From assembly GCA_028287235.1 (NCBI GenBank), contig JAQBQB010000020.1, forward strand, positions 248,001 to 312,000: a stretch of DNA of 64,000 nucleotides. Reading direction: 5' to 3'. Under the pieces are notes generated by a model, which was not told the origin of the DNA, did not search any database, and saw only the letters and a list, made by a program, of their open reading frames with translations. How positions within the stretch are numbered: position 1 is the stretch's first letter; every line of letters begins with the position of its first letter. This document shows positions 1-10,748 of this stretch, piece after piece. This DNA is from Gemmatimonadota bacterium. Its GTDB lineage: Bacteria; Gemmatimonadota; Gemmatimonadetes; Gemmatimonadales; Gemmatimonadaceae. The position numbers were made by a program, and so were the translations under genes.

Positions 1-307
1 GGCCGCTCGCGACGCGGAACAGATGCATGACCGCGTCGCGATCGCGGCGCACGTAACCGTAGCCCGACGCTTCGGTGCCAAGCCGGGTGGACAGCTCGCT
101 CCACACGGCCGGCACGGCGTCAGTTTCCGACTCGACGAGATAGATCTCGGTGCGGTTGCAGGTCGACAACAACACCGCCTCGCGCGCACCGGATTCCGCG
201 AGGAGCGCGTCGAGGGCGTCGGCGACTTCGGTGGCGCGATACGCGATGCGCTCCCGGATGTCGAGCGGCGCGCCGCGATGATTGATTCCGACGACGGTCA
301 GCGCCAT
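1..307 (-). CDS. hemA: Glutamyl-tRNA reductase, N-terminal part (cut by window edge)
   Basis: First enzyme of the C5 tetrapyrrole pathway: it reduces glutamyl-tRNA(Glu) to glutamate-1-semialdehyde with NADPH in the cytosol. Reading leftward from ATG at 307 the frame is open to the edge (102 codons). It starts MALTVVGINHRGAPLDIRER, the family N-terminus, and carries STCNRTE around residue 50, whose Cys is the catalytic nucleophile. The dehydrogenase and dimerisation domains lie outside the window. Its start overlaps the end of the upstream siroheme-type gene by 10 bases, so the two are probably co-translated. Identity is firm; only completeness is unknown. Confidence 0.95.
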   Translation of the reverse strand, partial: MALTVVGINHRGAPLDIRERIAYRATEVADALDALLAESGAREAVLLSTCNRTEIYLVESETDAVPAVWSELSTRLGTEASGYGYVRRDRDAVMHLFRVASG

Positions 308-909
308 TCGCCGAGCCTCGCGTCGAAGGCACCCGACTCGACCTGCTCGCAGAAATCCGCGCCGACGAGTGCGGCGGCGGCGGCGGACCACCGCGTGCCG
401 TCGCCGCCGGCGAGCAGCGTGCGGCGGAGCGTGGACAGCTCGCGCACCGCCGATGCGTAGCGCGCGTCGACGGTGCCGGCGATCGCGTCGCGGATGCGCA
501 CCGCGGCGTTGGGAACGCGTCCCGTCGAGACCGCAACGACGACGTCGCCCGCGCGATGCACCGCGGGCGTGACGCAGTTCCCAAGCTCGGGGGCGCTGGC
601 GACGTTGACCAACCGCCCGCCCGCCCGCGCGTCGGCGGCGACGGCGGCGTTGGTCTGCGCGTCGTCGGTCGCGGCGACGACCAACGTCGCGCTGCCGAGG
701 TGCGAGGACGAATACCGGTCGCGCGTGACGCGGAGACCGGCGCGAGCTCCTTCGGCCGCCTGAAGCGCCTCGCTGATCGCCGGCGACACGACATGGACGC
801 GAGCGCCCGCGTCGAGAAGCGCGAGCGCTTTCCGAGTCGCGACCTTGCCGCCGCCGACCACGATCGCGTCGATCGCTTCGCCGTCGAGCACGAGCGGATA
901 CGCGCTCAC
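298..909 (-). CDS. Precorrin-2 dehydrogenase / sirohydrochlorin ferrochelatase-type protein
   Basis: About 203 residues, matching the CysG N-terminal/Met8/SirC family that oxidises precorrin-2 to sirohydrochlorin with NAD and may insert iron. A nucleotide-binding GGGKVA lies at residues 19-24, a VVAATDD strand at 77-83, and the family motif ASAPELGNCVTPA near 104-116. I chose the GTG at 909, which overlaps the TGA of the upstream CcsA-like gene (GTGA); the longer frame only runs through that gene. It lacks the uroporphyrinogen methyltransferase domain of full CysG. The order ccsA/hemX-like, this gene, hemA is a recurrent haem-biosynthesis arrangement. Confidence 0.88.
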   Translation of the reverse strand: MSAYPLVLDGEAIDAIVVGGGKVATRKALALLDAGARVHVVSPAISEALQAAEGARAGLRVTRDRYSSSHLGSATLVVAATDDAQTNAAVAADARAGGRLVNVASAPELGNCVTPAVHRAGDVVVAVSTGRVPNAAVRIRDAIAGTVDARYASAVRELSTLRRTLLAGGDGTRWSAAAAALVGADFCEQVESGAFDARLGEWR

Positions 910-1712
910 AGGAACTGCCCCGCTTTCGGTCCGGCGACGCGGAACGCTACGTAGAGCACCAGCACCGCGACGAAGGCGGCGCTCGAGTATTTGGCCGCGC
1001 GCTGCGCCTGCCATCCGCGCGTGACGCGCCCCACCGCCAGGCAGGTGACGGCCAGCCACGCGCCACAGCCCCAGACGAGCTGCGGAAGATTGAGCTCGTG
1101 GTACGCGAGCGAATAGGTGCCGGCGAGCACTACACCGAGCGTCAGCCCGAGCCACCCGGCGATCGCCGCGAGATGGTTCACCCGATCGAGCGTCGCGAGG
1201 GGCGGGAAAAACCGGAACAGAATACTGAAGTGGCGCGACTTGAGCTCGTGCCGTTGGACGAGATACATCGTGCCCGCCACCGCGGCCGTCGCGAACGACG
1301 CGATGCCGACGAAGCTGAGCGCGATGTGCGAGAAGAGCCAGATACCCCGCGCCCCGTCGGCGGACGGCCCCGGTGTGAGGCCGATGACGTTCGCGCAGAT
1401 CGTGGGAATTGCGGCCAGGGGCGCGGCGACGAGCGTGAGGCTCACGTCGCGCGCGAGGATCTCCACCACCAGGAGGGTGAACGCCAGCACGAGCCCCGCG
1501 AACGACAGTGAAGGGCCGAGTCCGGTGAGTGGAATCGCACTGGCTTGGAATCCGAAGGCCAGGAGGGCCACGGCGTGCGCGAAAATACCCAGCGCGAGCA
1601 CCCCGAGCACACCTGCAACCGGCGCGCGGACTGGACGCGCGAACGGCACCGCGGCGAGAGCCGCGGCGCCGAGGTAGCAGGAGATGGCGACGAAGTGGGC
1701 GATTGCGATCAT
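906..1712 (-). CDS. CcsA/HemX-type cytochrome c assembly membrane protein
   Basis: 268 residues, almost entirely hydrophobic, with about eight likely membrane helices starting from the N-terminus. A His-containing helix pair (WLFSHIALSF, then MYLVQRHELKSR) and a later HELNLPQLVWG segment match the CcsA/CcmC/HemX family, which handles haem at the membrane for cytochrome c maturation; in Bacillus, HemX sits next to hemA and affects HemA level. Here the gene is upstream of and overlaps the siroheme-type gene, which is followed by hemA, so a HemX-like role is the better guess. No second cytochrome c assembly gene (ResB/Ccs1) is nearby. Family is firm, exact role is not. Confidence 0.8.
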   Translation of the reverse strand: MIAIAHFVAISCYLGAAALAAVPFARPVRAPVAGVLGVLALGIFAHAVALLAFGFQASAIPLTGLGPSLSFAGLVLAFTLLVVEILARDVSLTLVAAPLAAIPTICANVIGLTPGPSADGARGIWLFSHIALSFVGIASFATAAVAGTMYLVQRHELKSRHFSILFRFFPPLATLDRVNHLAAIAGWLGLTLGVVLAGTYSLAYHELNLPQLVWGCGAWLAVTCLAVGRVTRGWQAQRAAKYSSAAFVAVLVLYVAFRVAGPKAGQFL

Positions 1713-1745
1713 GTCAACCGCCCAAATCTACTGCGGGACCAGAGG

Positions 1746-2879
1746 TTACGGGATCTTTGCGGCAACCCGCGCGGCAGTGCCTTCCACGATTTTCGGCTGT
1801 TCCTGGGCGGTGATCACGACCGTGGCACCGTAGGGCGTCGCGCGAAGCACCTGCGCCCACGCGAGATGGAGCTCCGGAATAGCGAGGTCGCGTCCGTCGG
1901 TCGGACCCTGGCGCGGCTGAAACAGCTCGACTTGATCCCCCGGATTCGCTGCGCCTCTCGGAATGTCGACGACCAGGAAATCCTGGATGCTCGGCAGCAC
2001 GGGTTGGTTGTAGACCCAGCGCACCTTGCCCGAGCGGCCGTTCGCGATCGCGAACGGCCGGGCGCGCACCACGCCGGCGCTGCTGTCGTACGGAATCAGC
2101 CGCTGATTCTGGAGCACCTCGCCGTAGATCTTCAGCACACGGCCAATCGACGCTTCGCCGTTCCGCGCGGGTCGCGTGACTTGGATGATCCCGGTGGGAA
2201 TCACGATCTGCCCGAAGTCCTCGATGAGCGGTCCGAGGCGATATGACAGGTAGAGCTGGCGTTCCGGCGCGATCGGGCCGGCCGGCGGCGAGATGAGCAG
2301 ATTGTCATAGAGGTGCATGCGCGACTGGTCGGCCGACGCGATGCCGGTGAGATCGGCCGCCTGCATGATGAACCCCGAGCCGCGCGGGCCGCCGCGATCG
2401 TCGACCCATGGCGCCGCGGCGTACTCCCCCATTCGGATGCTCGACGGCGCGGCTTGAATCGAGTTGGTATCGACGACGAGCGCGGGTGCCGGTGCGAGCG
2501 GTGTCGGCGCCGGAACCGGAGCGGGCGCCGCGACCGGAGCCGCGGGTGGAAGCACCGACGCCGGCGGCGCAACGGCGATCACCTTGGCGGGCGCGCCGGG
2601 CAGCTTGAGTATCTCGCCAGGATAGATCCAATGCGGATCTTCGATGATGTCGGCGTTGATTCGGTAGATCTCGGGCCAGAGGAACGGGTCGCCGAGGTAG
2701 GTCTTCGCGATGTCCCAGAGCGTGTCGCCGCGCTTGACGGTGTGCGACGCGGGCAGTGGCGACGCCGGCTGCTGCGCGGCGAGCGAATGCGGAAATGCTA
2801 CTGCGATGCCAAATGCGGCAAGAGCGACCACGCGGATCGAAGATCCGAGCGTTCGGCTGCGGACAGCCCGCACGACCAT
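1746..2879 (-). CDS. Secreted LysM-domain protein
   Basis: 377 residues. Residues 1-35 are a signal peptide (basic start, hydrophobic core, SLAAQ cleavage region). Residues 46-94 form one LysM domain (HTVKRGDTLWDIAKTYLGD ... IYPGEILKLPG), which binds glycan of peptidoglycan. A Pro/Ala-rich linker follows, then a domain of about 230 residues that I do not recognise. ATG at 2879 was chosen because AGGAG lies 8 bases upstream and the signal peptide begins there. The likely location is periplasm or cell wall. LysM proteins with this 'DPFLWPEIYRIN' extension occur widely in Gram-negatives without a defined enzymatic role. Confidence 0.85.
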   Translation of the reverse strand: MVVRAVRSRTLGSSIRVVALAAFGIAVAFPHSLAAQQPASPLPASHTVKRGDTLWDIAKTYLGDPFLWPEIYRINADIIEDPHWIYPGEILKLPGAPAKVIAVAPPASVLPPAAPVAAPAPVPAPTPLAPAPALVVDTNSIQAAPSSIRMGEYAAAPWVDDRGGPRGSGFIMQAADLTGIASADQSRMHLYDNLLISPPAGPIAPERQLYLSYRLGPLIEDFGQIVIPTGIIQVTRPARNGEASIGRVLKIYGEVLQNQRLIPYDSSAGVVRARPFAIANGRSGKVRWVYNQPVLPSIQDFLVVDIPRGAANPGDQVELFQPRQGPTDGRDLAIPELHLAWAQVLRATPYGATVVITAQEQPKIVEGTAARVAAKIP

Positions 2880-3019
2880 GGCGTCAACTCCTGGCGAGTT
2901 CGTGAAACCTGCTCCAACCGCGGCGGCAGACGGTGCCAGCCTCTGCGTTGGGGACGATTCGAGGCGCGCGGAGGAAACTGGGACTGGGCGCCGATCACCG
3001 GTCCGAGGTCCGAGGGAGA

Positions 3020-3046
3020 GCATCGTGGTGATACAGGTCACGATGC
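3020..3046. other. 8-bp stem-loop downstream of ssb
   Basis: GCATCGTG (3020-3027) pairs with CACGATGC (3039-3046) around an 11-base loop. It lies in the 200-base gap between ssb and the LysM gene. There is no T-tract on either side, so it is not a clear intrinsic terminator. The rest of the gap shows nothing further apart from the LysM gene's ribosome-binding site. Confidence 0.3.
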
Positions 3047-3078
3047 GCACCCTCAGACCAGCGACCCGATGCCTGCGA

Positions 3079-3588
3079 CTAGAACGGCAGGTCGTCGTCC
3101 TCGTCGGCCAACGCGTTCGGAAAATCCTCGAACTCCTGGCCGCCGGCGGCCGGCGCCTTGGCCTTGGCACCCGCTGCCGGAGCGCGGCGCGGAGGCGCGC
3201 TCTCGCTGTCGAAATCACCACCACCACCGCCACCACCACCCTTGCCGCCGCCGAGCATGATCATCTCGCGGACGTTGATCTCGGTGCTGTAGCGGGTCTG
3301 GTTCTCCTTGTCCTGCCACTGGCGGTACTCGATGCGGCCCTCGACGTAGAGCTTGTCGCCCTTCTTCACGTACTTCTCGACGATGTCGGCGAGCGTGGAA
3401 CCCTTGGTGTTCCAGACGACGCAGCGGTGCCACTCCGTCTTCTCCTGCTTCGCTCCCGACTGATCGTTCCACGACCGGCTGGTGGCGAGCGAGAAGGTGG
3501 CGACGCGATTGCCGCCGGTGGTCGACCGCACTTCCGGATCGTTGCCCAGATTCCCGATCAGCACGACTTTGTTCAAGCTACGGCTCAC
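3079..3588 (-). CDS. ssb: Single-stranded DNA-binding protein
   Basis: 169 residues. An OB-fold at about 5-112 (NKVVLIGNLGNDPEVR, then TEWHRCVVW and KGDKLYVEGRIEYRQW) binds ssDNA in replication, repair and recombination. A glycine run and an Ala/Pro-rich linker lead to the acidic tip DEDDDLPF, which recruits partner proteins. The start is GTG at 3588, preceded by AGGAGG with a 5-base spacer; the upstream part of the open frame has no SSB similarity. The gene stands alone, with about 120 bases of non-coding sequence upstream. Confidence 0.96.
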   Translation of the reverse strand: MSRSLNKVVLIGNLGNDPEVRSTTGGNRVATFSLATSRSWNDQSGAKQEKTEWHRCVVWNTKGSTLADIVEKYVKKGDKLYVEGRIEYRQWQDKENQTRYSTEINVREMIMLGGGKGGGGGGGGDFDSESAPPRRAPAAGAKAKAPAAGGQEFEDFPNALADEDDDLPF

Positions 3589-3707
3589 TGTTTCCTCCTG
3601 GCGAGAGAGTCCTTGACCTCGCCGCTCACGGTATGATCCAGTCCGTGTTGTTGTGCAAGCAAATTCCCGCACATCAACGACTTCTGTTGCACGTCTCACA
3701 AACTACT

Positions 3708-4166
3708 TCACACGTCCTGCTCCATCAGCGTACGCCGCAGCACGATGGCGTCCTCGTCAGGCCGCCGATAGTAGCCTCGCCGCCGTCCCACCTCCTCGAA
3801 GCCGCGCGAACGGTACAACCGCCGCGCCCGCTCGTTCGAGTCCCGCACTTCCAAATACACCGCCTGCGCGCCACGCCGGCCCCCCTCGTCGAGCGCGGCG
3901 TCGAGCAGCGCGCGGCCGATGCCGCCTCCCCACTCGTCCGGCGCCACCGCCAGGTTGGCAATCTCTCCCTCGTCGGCCACGAACCAGGCGACAACATAAC
4001 CCGCCACCTCCGCGTCGTCACGGCGCGCACAGGCGAAGTAGACCGCCGGGTGGTCCAGCGCCTCGCGGAACGACTGCGCCGACCACGGATCGCTGAACGC
4101 CGCACGCTCGATCGCGACGATCGCCGGCACGTCGCCGTCGGTCGCACCGTCGATCGTGACGCTCAT
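3708..4166 (-). CDS. rimI: Ribosomal-protein-alanine N-acetyltransferase (GNAT)
   Basis: 152 residues with one GNAT fold. The acetyl-CoA loop (Q/RxxGxG/A) appears as EWGGGIGRALL near residue 79, and the C-terminal part has the RimI-typical LEVRDSNERARRLYRSRGF with the catalytic-region Tyr. RimI acetylates the N-terminal Ala of ribosomal protein S18. The start overlaps the end of tsaB by 4 bases, and the tsaE-tsaB-rimI order seen here is a common bacterial arrangement. The substrate is inferred from family and context. Confidence 0.9.
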   Translation of the reverse strand: MSVTIDGATDGDVPAIVAIERAAFSDPWSAQSFREALDHPAVYFACARRDDAEVAGYVVAWFVADEGEIANLAVAPDEWGGGIGRALLDAALDEGGRRGAQAVYLEVRDSNERARRLYRSRGFEEVGRRRGYYRRPDEDAIVLRRTLMEQDV

Positions 4167-4825
4167 CCCACCGGTAGCGGTCGGCCGTGCGCCGACTCCC
4201 AGCGCACCTGCGCTTCGGCCAGCCGACCGTACGCCGGTTCCCAGCTCGCGACGTCGACCGGGCCACGCGACAGCAACGCCTCCAACTTGGCCACCGCTCG
4301 CGCTCGTGGATTGGCCCGCACCGCGCCGGCCAGCGGCGACGGACCGATCACCGCCGCGCCGTATTCCAGCGCCACACCTTCGACTGCTTCCGCCGCCACG
4401 AGCTTCGCGGGCTCGATCTCGGCGATCGACCCGTCCTCGCCCACGTCGTACAGCCCGACGTAGAACTCAACGCGCAGCGCGTCGATCGCGACGAGGTACC
4501 GGCCCGCCTTCACGTCCGCGCCACCGACGATCAGCGCCATGGACGGCACGGCGAACAACGGGCAGCGGATGCCCGTCGCGATGCCCTTGGCGATGGCGCC
4601 GGCAATGCGGAGGCTGGTGAAGCTGCCCGGCCCCGCCCCGCAGACGACTCGCCCGATGGATTTCGGCACGACCGACGCGCGCGCCAGCACCGCGGCGACC
4701 GCAGGCATCAAGCGCTCCTCATCGGCGCCCTTCATCGCCAGGCTCTCCTCCGCGAGCAAGCGCGCGCCGTCGAGCACCGCAACGTCGCCGACGTACGTCG
4801 ACGCGTCGATGGCGAGCGTGATCAC
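4163..4825 (-). CDS. tsaB: tRNA t6A biosynthesis protein TsaB
   Basis: 220 residues, an ASKHA-fold pseudo-enzyme that partners TsaD in making threonylcarbamoyl-A37 on ANN-decoding tRNAs. The N-terminus (ITLAIDAST) and the VCGAGPGSFTSLR loop near residues 61-73 are diagnostic. The GTG start at 4825 overlaps the TGA of tsaE (GTGA), which rules out the longer frame that runs back through tsaE. TsaD is not in the window. The neighbours tsaE and rimI support the call. Confidence 0.93.
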   Translation of the reverse strand: MITLAIDASTYVGDVAVLDGARLLAEESLAMKGADEERLMPAVAAVLARASVVPKSIGRVVCGAGPGSFTSLRIAGAIAKGIATGIRCPLFAVPSMALIVGGADVKAGRYLVAIDALRVEFYVGLYDVGEDGSIAEIEPAKLVAAEAVEGVALEYGAAVIGPSPLAGAVRANPRARAVAKLEALLSRGPVDVASWEPAYGRLAEAQVRWESAHGRPLPVG

Positions 4826-5283
4826 TGATGACCGCCCGCGTAGAATAGCCGGCGATCGGGATCGTTCGGCAGATGCTGCAGGCTGACCGGAACGTGGTCG
4901 CGCGGAATCCGATCGCCCGCGCGCTCCGGCCATTCGACGAGCACCAACGCCTCATCGGCGAGGATCTCATCCCAGGCGAGGTTGGTGAGCTCGTCGGAGT
5001 TCACGAGCCGATAGAGGTCGAGGTGAAACACGGGCGAGCGCGGCGCCGCATACTTGTGCACGAGCGCGAACGTGGGGCTCGTGACTTCGTCGGTCACGCC
5101 GTAGCCGCGGCAGATGGCCTGCACGAGCGTCGTCTTGCCCGCACCAAGCTCGCCCGCGATCGTGACGACGAGCGGCGGTTGGGCGACGCGGCCAAAGCGC
5201 TCGCCCCAGCTCCTGAGCTCGGAGGCGTCGAGCGCGAGGCGGCCATGTCCGGCGAGCGGCGGGATGATCGGTTCGTGCGACAC
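4822..5283 (-). CDS. tsaE: tRNA t6A biosynthesis ATPase TsaE
   Basis: 153 residues. A Walker A motif, GELGAGKTT, lies at residues 44-52, with the family sequence VTSPTFALVHKY after it and FHLDLYRL further on. TsaE hydrolyses ATP to reset the TsaBD complex in t6A synthesis. The start is GTG at 5283, directly abutting the uvrB stop with no spacer, so it is likely translated after uvrB on the same message. Length is normal for the family. Confidence 0.94.
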   Translation of the reverse strand: MSHEPIIPPLAGHGRLALDASELRSWGERFGRVAQPPLVVTIAGELGAGKTTLVQAICRGYGVTDEVTSPTFALVHKYAAPRSPVFHLDLYRLVNSDELTNLAWDEILADEALVLVEWPERAGDRIPRDHVPVSLQHLPNDPDRRLFYAGGHQ

Positions 5284-7335
<2,052 letters not shown>

Positions 7336-7341
7336 CCTGGT

Positions 7342-7347
7342 AATATA
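7342..7347 (-). promoter_or_regulatory. Extended -10-like element directly before uvrB
   Basis: On the minus strand the bases before the uvrB ATG (7335) read TGTTATATTACCAGG. TATATT at 7347-7342 matches a -10 hexamer and carries the upstream TGn of an extended -10. Initiation about seven bases downstream would fall on or next to the start codon, so the uvrB message may have almost no leader. No good -35 is visible. Inference from sequence only. Confidence 0.4.
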
Positions 7348-7426
7348 ACACCGCAATCGGCGTTTGTTCGGTCCGGTCCCACCACCCCATCCAGGTACGG
7401 AGACGACACTGCAGATCGATCAGCCA

Positions 7427-9472
7427 ATGAGCCCGGCCCACCGGCGGGCGGGCATCGCCGTGTGGGCGGGACTCTGCCTCGTCTTCGGGCTCGCGCTGGT
7501 ACTGGTGGCATTCGAGACCGCGATGCACTTCAACGGGTCTGCGATCGACGGCCCGTTCCAGCTATACAACGCACTGCGCCGAATCCAAGCCGGCTTTCGC
7601 CCGGGCGTGGACTTTCAGTACTTCCACGGCCTGGGTGGTCCGTACCTGCATTACTGGCTGTACCGCCTCCTGGGCGGCGGCCTGCGAGGCTCCGAGCTCG
7701 CGCGAGAGCTGATCAGCGCCGCGCTCTACCCTGTGGTGCTCCTCGTGTTCTTCCGGGCGTTCGTGGGGGACTGGCGACGGACGCTCTGCCTCACCGCGGC
7801 GGCGCTTGCGCTGTCATTCGTGCTGAATCTGTCCGGCATCCTGTTCGCCCTGAACGGGATGCTCGGACTGCGCTCAACGCTCCCGACGTTGCTGCCCGTG
7901 GTGCTGTACCTCGCACCGACGCGGCGCATCCGGATCGTCGCGGTCGGCGTGACGCTCGGTGCCGCGCTGTTCATCAGCACGGAGCAAGGACTCGCGGCCG
8001 TGCTCGCGTACGTGATCGTGTCCGCGATCGCGTTGATGCGTGGTGGCGGCGAGCGAAAGGCGCAGCTCGTCGAGCAGGCGGCGACCGTCGCGCTCGCGGT
8101 TGCGACGCTGCTGCTCTGTCTGTTCGCGGTGGGCGGCTATTCCGGCATGCGCGGCGCGCTCCGCTACAACTTCGCGATCGTGCCAACGGACCAGTACTGG
8201 TACTTCGGCTCACCGCCAAACCGGTTCGTGCCGTCGTGGAAGGACGGCATCGCGATGTCCGTACTGATCTGGCCGATCGGCGCCGCGCTGTTGCTCGGGA
8301 TCGCGGCCGCGGCGATGCATGTGCGCCGCTTCTGGCGCGCGGCCGAGGGTGCCGCGAGCCGTCGGGCGTTCGGTTTCGCGATGCTCGCCGTGTACGCGCT
8401 GCTGTCGTGCACGTCGCTGCTCGGCGTATTCGTCGCGGTGTACGTGCAGCCGTGTTGGCGCGCGATCATTCTCCTCGGGCTGCTCGAGCTGATGGCTGTC
8501 GCGGAGCGCTCGCGCGACGTGAGCGCCTCGACGGGGACGCAGCGCTGGCTCGGCGTTCCGCGCGCCGTCGCAGCCGTCGCGTTGGCGGTGTCGGCGTGGG
8601 CGATCGTCACGCGCACCCTGATTCCGACGGTGTTCAGCGACGCCCTGCCGCACGTCATTCGCGATCACCTGTTCGGCGACGCGCGGTTCAGCGTGTACGG
8701 CATCTGGCCTGAAACGCTCGTGGAGGGCCAGCGTGCGATCGACACGCATCGCGGCCCGCATGGCGAGCCGCCGGTGCTCTGGTCTACCTACGCAGGGTGG
8801 ATCGAGGCGCGCAACGGACTCTTTCATCCGTCGTTCGACTACATCATCCACGCGCTGGGCACCGACAACCGGCGCGCGTACGTCGAGACATTCAAGGCGA
8901 TCAAGCCGACGCTGGTGCAGACGGTGCTCCCCACGTACACGCAGTACGAGCCGTGGATCGAGAACAACGACTGGGAATTCTACGACGCGCTCCTCCAATC
9001 GTACGTCGTGTCGTCGACCACACCCTGGTCGATCTTCTGGGAGCGCCGGCCGACTCCGGCGCCGCAGCCGGAACTCGTCGGTACGATGACCGTGCCCGCC
9101 GGCATGGAGGCGGTCGCGCTGCCGCCCATCCCCGCCTCGAACGCCGGGCTACCGACGCTCGTCGAGATCGAAGTGGAGTACGACGTGCGGAATCCGCTGC
9201 ACTGGCTGCCCATCGTCGGCCAGAGTCCGCGGTACATCGTCGGGATCAACGACGCCGTGAGCCGTTTGCCCGTGGCGCTCAACCCGTTCGTTCACCAGAA
9301 ACGCTTTCCGCTGCTCGTGCGCGCCGGACAGCACCCGACGCTGTTCTTCCGGACGCTGTCGCTGCTGCCCGGCGCCTCGTGGACGCCGCGCACGCTGCGC
9401 GTGTTCCGCCGCCCGGTCGATCCGAGGAACGGGCCCTGGCTGACGGCGCTCACGACTCAACTTTCGCGGTAG
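7427..9472 (+). CDS. Polytopic membrane protein, possible lipid-linked-sugar glycosyltransferase
   Basis: 681 residues from ATG at 7427 (an upstream TTG would add 21 unlikely residues). The first 460 residues hold about ten hydrophobic segments; the last 220 are hydrophilic and probably extracytoplasmic. The layout, an early periplasmic loop with acidic and aromatic residues (GSAIDGPFQLYNALRR, then FHGLGGPYLHYWLYR) and many helices, resembles GT-C-type integral glycosyltransferases. I see no family-defining motif, so the function is open. It is the first gene of a plus-strand block with a GT9 enzyme and a second membrane protein, suggesting surface glycan assembly. Confidence 0.65.
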   Translation: MSPAHRRAGIAVWAGLCLVFGLALVLVAFETAMHFNGSAIDGPFQLYNALRRIQAGFRPGVDFQYFHGLGGPYLHYWLYRLLGGGLRGSELARELISAALYPVVLLVFFRAFVGDWRRTLCLTAAALALSFVLNLSGILFALNGMLGLRSTLPTLLPVVLYLAPTRRIRIVAVGVTLGAALFISTEQGLAAVLAYVIVSAIALMRGGGERKAQLVEQAATVALAVATLLLCLFAVGGYSGMRGALRYNFAIVPTDQYWYFGSPPNRFVPSWKDGIAMSVLIWPIGAALLLGIAAAAMHVRRFWRAAEGAASRRAFGFAMLAVYALLSCTSLLGVFVAVYVQPCWRAIILLGLLELMAVAERSRDVSASTGTQRWLGVPRAVAAVALAVSAWAIVTRTLIPTVFSDALPHVIRDHLFGDARFSVYGIWPETLVEGQRAIDTHRGPHGEPPVLWSTYAGWIEARNGLFHPSFDYIIHALGTDNRRAYVETFKAIKPTLVQTVLPTYTQYEPWIENNDWEFYDALLQSYVVSSTTPWSIFWERRPTPAPQPELVGTMTVPAGMEAVALPPIPASNAGLPTLVEIEVEYDVRNPLHWLPIVGQSPRYIVGINDAVSRLPVALNPFVHQKRFPLLVRAGQHPTLFFRTLSLLPGASWTPRTLRVFRRPVDPRNGPWLTALTTQLSR

Positions 9473-9560
9473 GATATTTAGCGTTTACTCATCGCCCGCG
9501 CTTCGACGCGGACCCTCGGCCGATTTGATACCTCCGGCGGCCCAAATCAGTCCTTTGGGT

Positions 9561-10748
9561 ATGCACGTTCGGACGCAACGAAAGCTGGACAATTACGTCG
9601 GTCGCCTGGGCATCGCCGTGCTTCGGCCGGCGGCCATGCTGCTCGGCCGTCTGCTGCGTCGCGACCACGAGCTGACGGTCGGCGACCAGGTGGTCTGGGT
9701 GAAGATGCTGGGCGGCGGCAGCCTGCTGCTCGCGATGCCGATGCTGCTCGGATTCCGTCGCGCGTACCCCGGCGTGAAGATGGTGCTCGTCACGACGTCG
9801 AGCGTGCGCCCGTTCGCGGAGCTGATCGGCGTGTTCGACGAATATCGCGTCGTCGACGTCGGCGGACCGTGGCGGGTGATCCGCTCCGGCTTTTCCGCCC
9901 TTCGTCGTTCGCTGCGCGTCGACTGCATCGTCGACCTCGAGGTGCATAGCCGGCTCACGACTGTGTTCACCACGCTGACCCTCGCCCGAAATCGCGTGAG
10001 CTTCTGGCTCGAGGACATCTTCTGGCGACGCGGACTGTCGTCGCACCTCGTATTCTTCAACCGCGCCTCCGGGAGCTACCACTTCTACGACCGCATCGGC
10101 GATCTCTTCGGCGTGCCGATCGTCTCGCGTGAGGAATGCCGCGCGGCGCTGCTCGCCGCCTGTGCGATCGCCGAACCGGCAGCGACGGTCGCGGGCCGGG
10201 TGTGTGTGGGCTTCGCCTGCTCCGACCTCGGCCAGGAGCGCATGCTCAGCGCCGCACAGTGGGCGCGGGTCTTCGCGGACAACCTTCGTCCCGAGCATCG
10301 AGCCTTCGCGTTCCTCGGCGGACCGGCCGACCGCGCTCGCGCGCAGGACATCATCGACGTGGTGCATGCACAGTTTCCACACGTCACGATGCGCAACTGC
10401 TGCGGAGAGCTGACCTTGTGCGAGTCGGTCGGGATGCTCGTCGCGTCGACGGACTTCTGGGGCATCGATTCGAGTCTGCTGCACCTCGCGCGCATCGCCG
10501 GCCTTCGATGTCTGTCCTACTGGGGGCCGACGGACCCCGCGACGCGTCTGCGTGAGACCTGGAACGTCGAGGACCACGTGCACTACCGGAAGATTGCCTG
10601 CTCGCCCTGCGTTCATACGAGCGAGGAGCCGCCCTGCCGCGGCGACAACCGGTGCATTCAGGGATTATTCGGCGACGCGACCCTGTCCCCGCGCGGTTGG
10701 ACGCCGATCGAGTATCCGCAACATCGCCGACGGCCGGTGACGCAGTGA
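9561..10748 (+). CDS. Glycosyltransferase family 9 (heptosyltransferase-like)
   Basis: 395 residues from ATG at 9561; the TTG further upstream is less likely. Two Rossmann-like halves: residues about 40-110 (VVWVKMLGGGSLLLAMPMLL) resemble the acceptor domain, and the C-terminal half has CVGFACSDLGQERMLSAAQW, FLGGPADR and the donor-site block ASTDFWGIDSSLLHLARIAG, corresponding to the family's D-S-G-x-x-H-L-A region. GT9 enzymes add heptose or similar sugars to lipid A core. The Cys-rich C-terminus (ACSPCVHTSEEPPCRGDNRC) is the family's common tail. A 6-bp inverted repeat (CCCAAA...TTTGGG) lies just before the start. Its stop overlaps the next start (GTGA). Confidence 0.8.
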   Translation: MHVRTQRKLDNYVGRLGIAVLRPAAMLLGRLLRRDHELTVGDQVVWVKMLGGGSLLLAMPMLLGFRRAYPGVKMVLVTTSSVRPFAELIGVFDEYRVVDVGGPWRVIRSGFSALRRSLRVDCIVDLEVHSRLTTVFTTLTLARNRVSFWLEDIFWRRGLSSHLVFFNRASGSYHFYDRIGDLFGVPIVSREECRAALLAACAIAEPAATVAGRVCVGFACSDLGQERMLSAAQWARVFADNLRPEHRAFAFLGGPADRARAQDIIDVVHAQFPHVTMRNCCGELTLCESVGMLVASTDFWGIDSSLLHLARIAGLRCLSYWGPTDPATRLRETWNVEDHVHYRKIACSPCVHTSEEPPCRGDNRCIQGLFGDATLSPRGWTPIEYPQHRRRPVTQ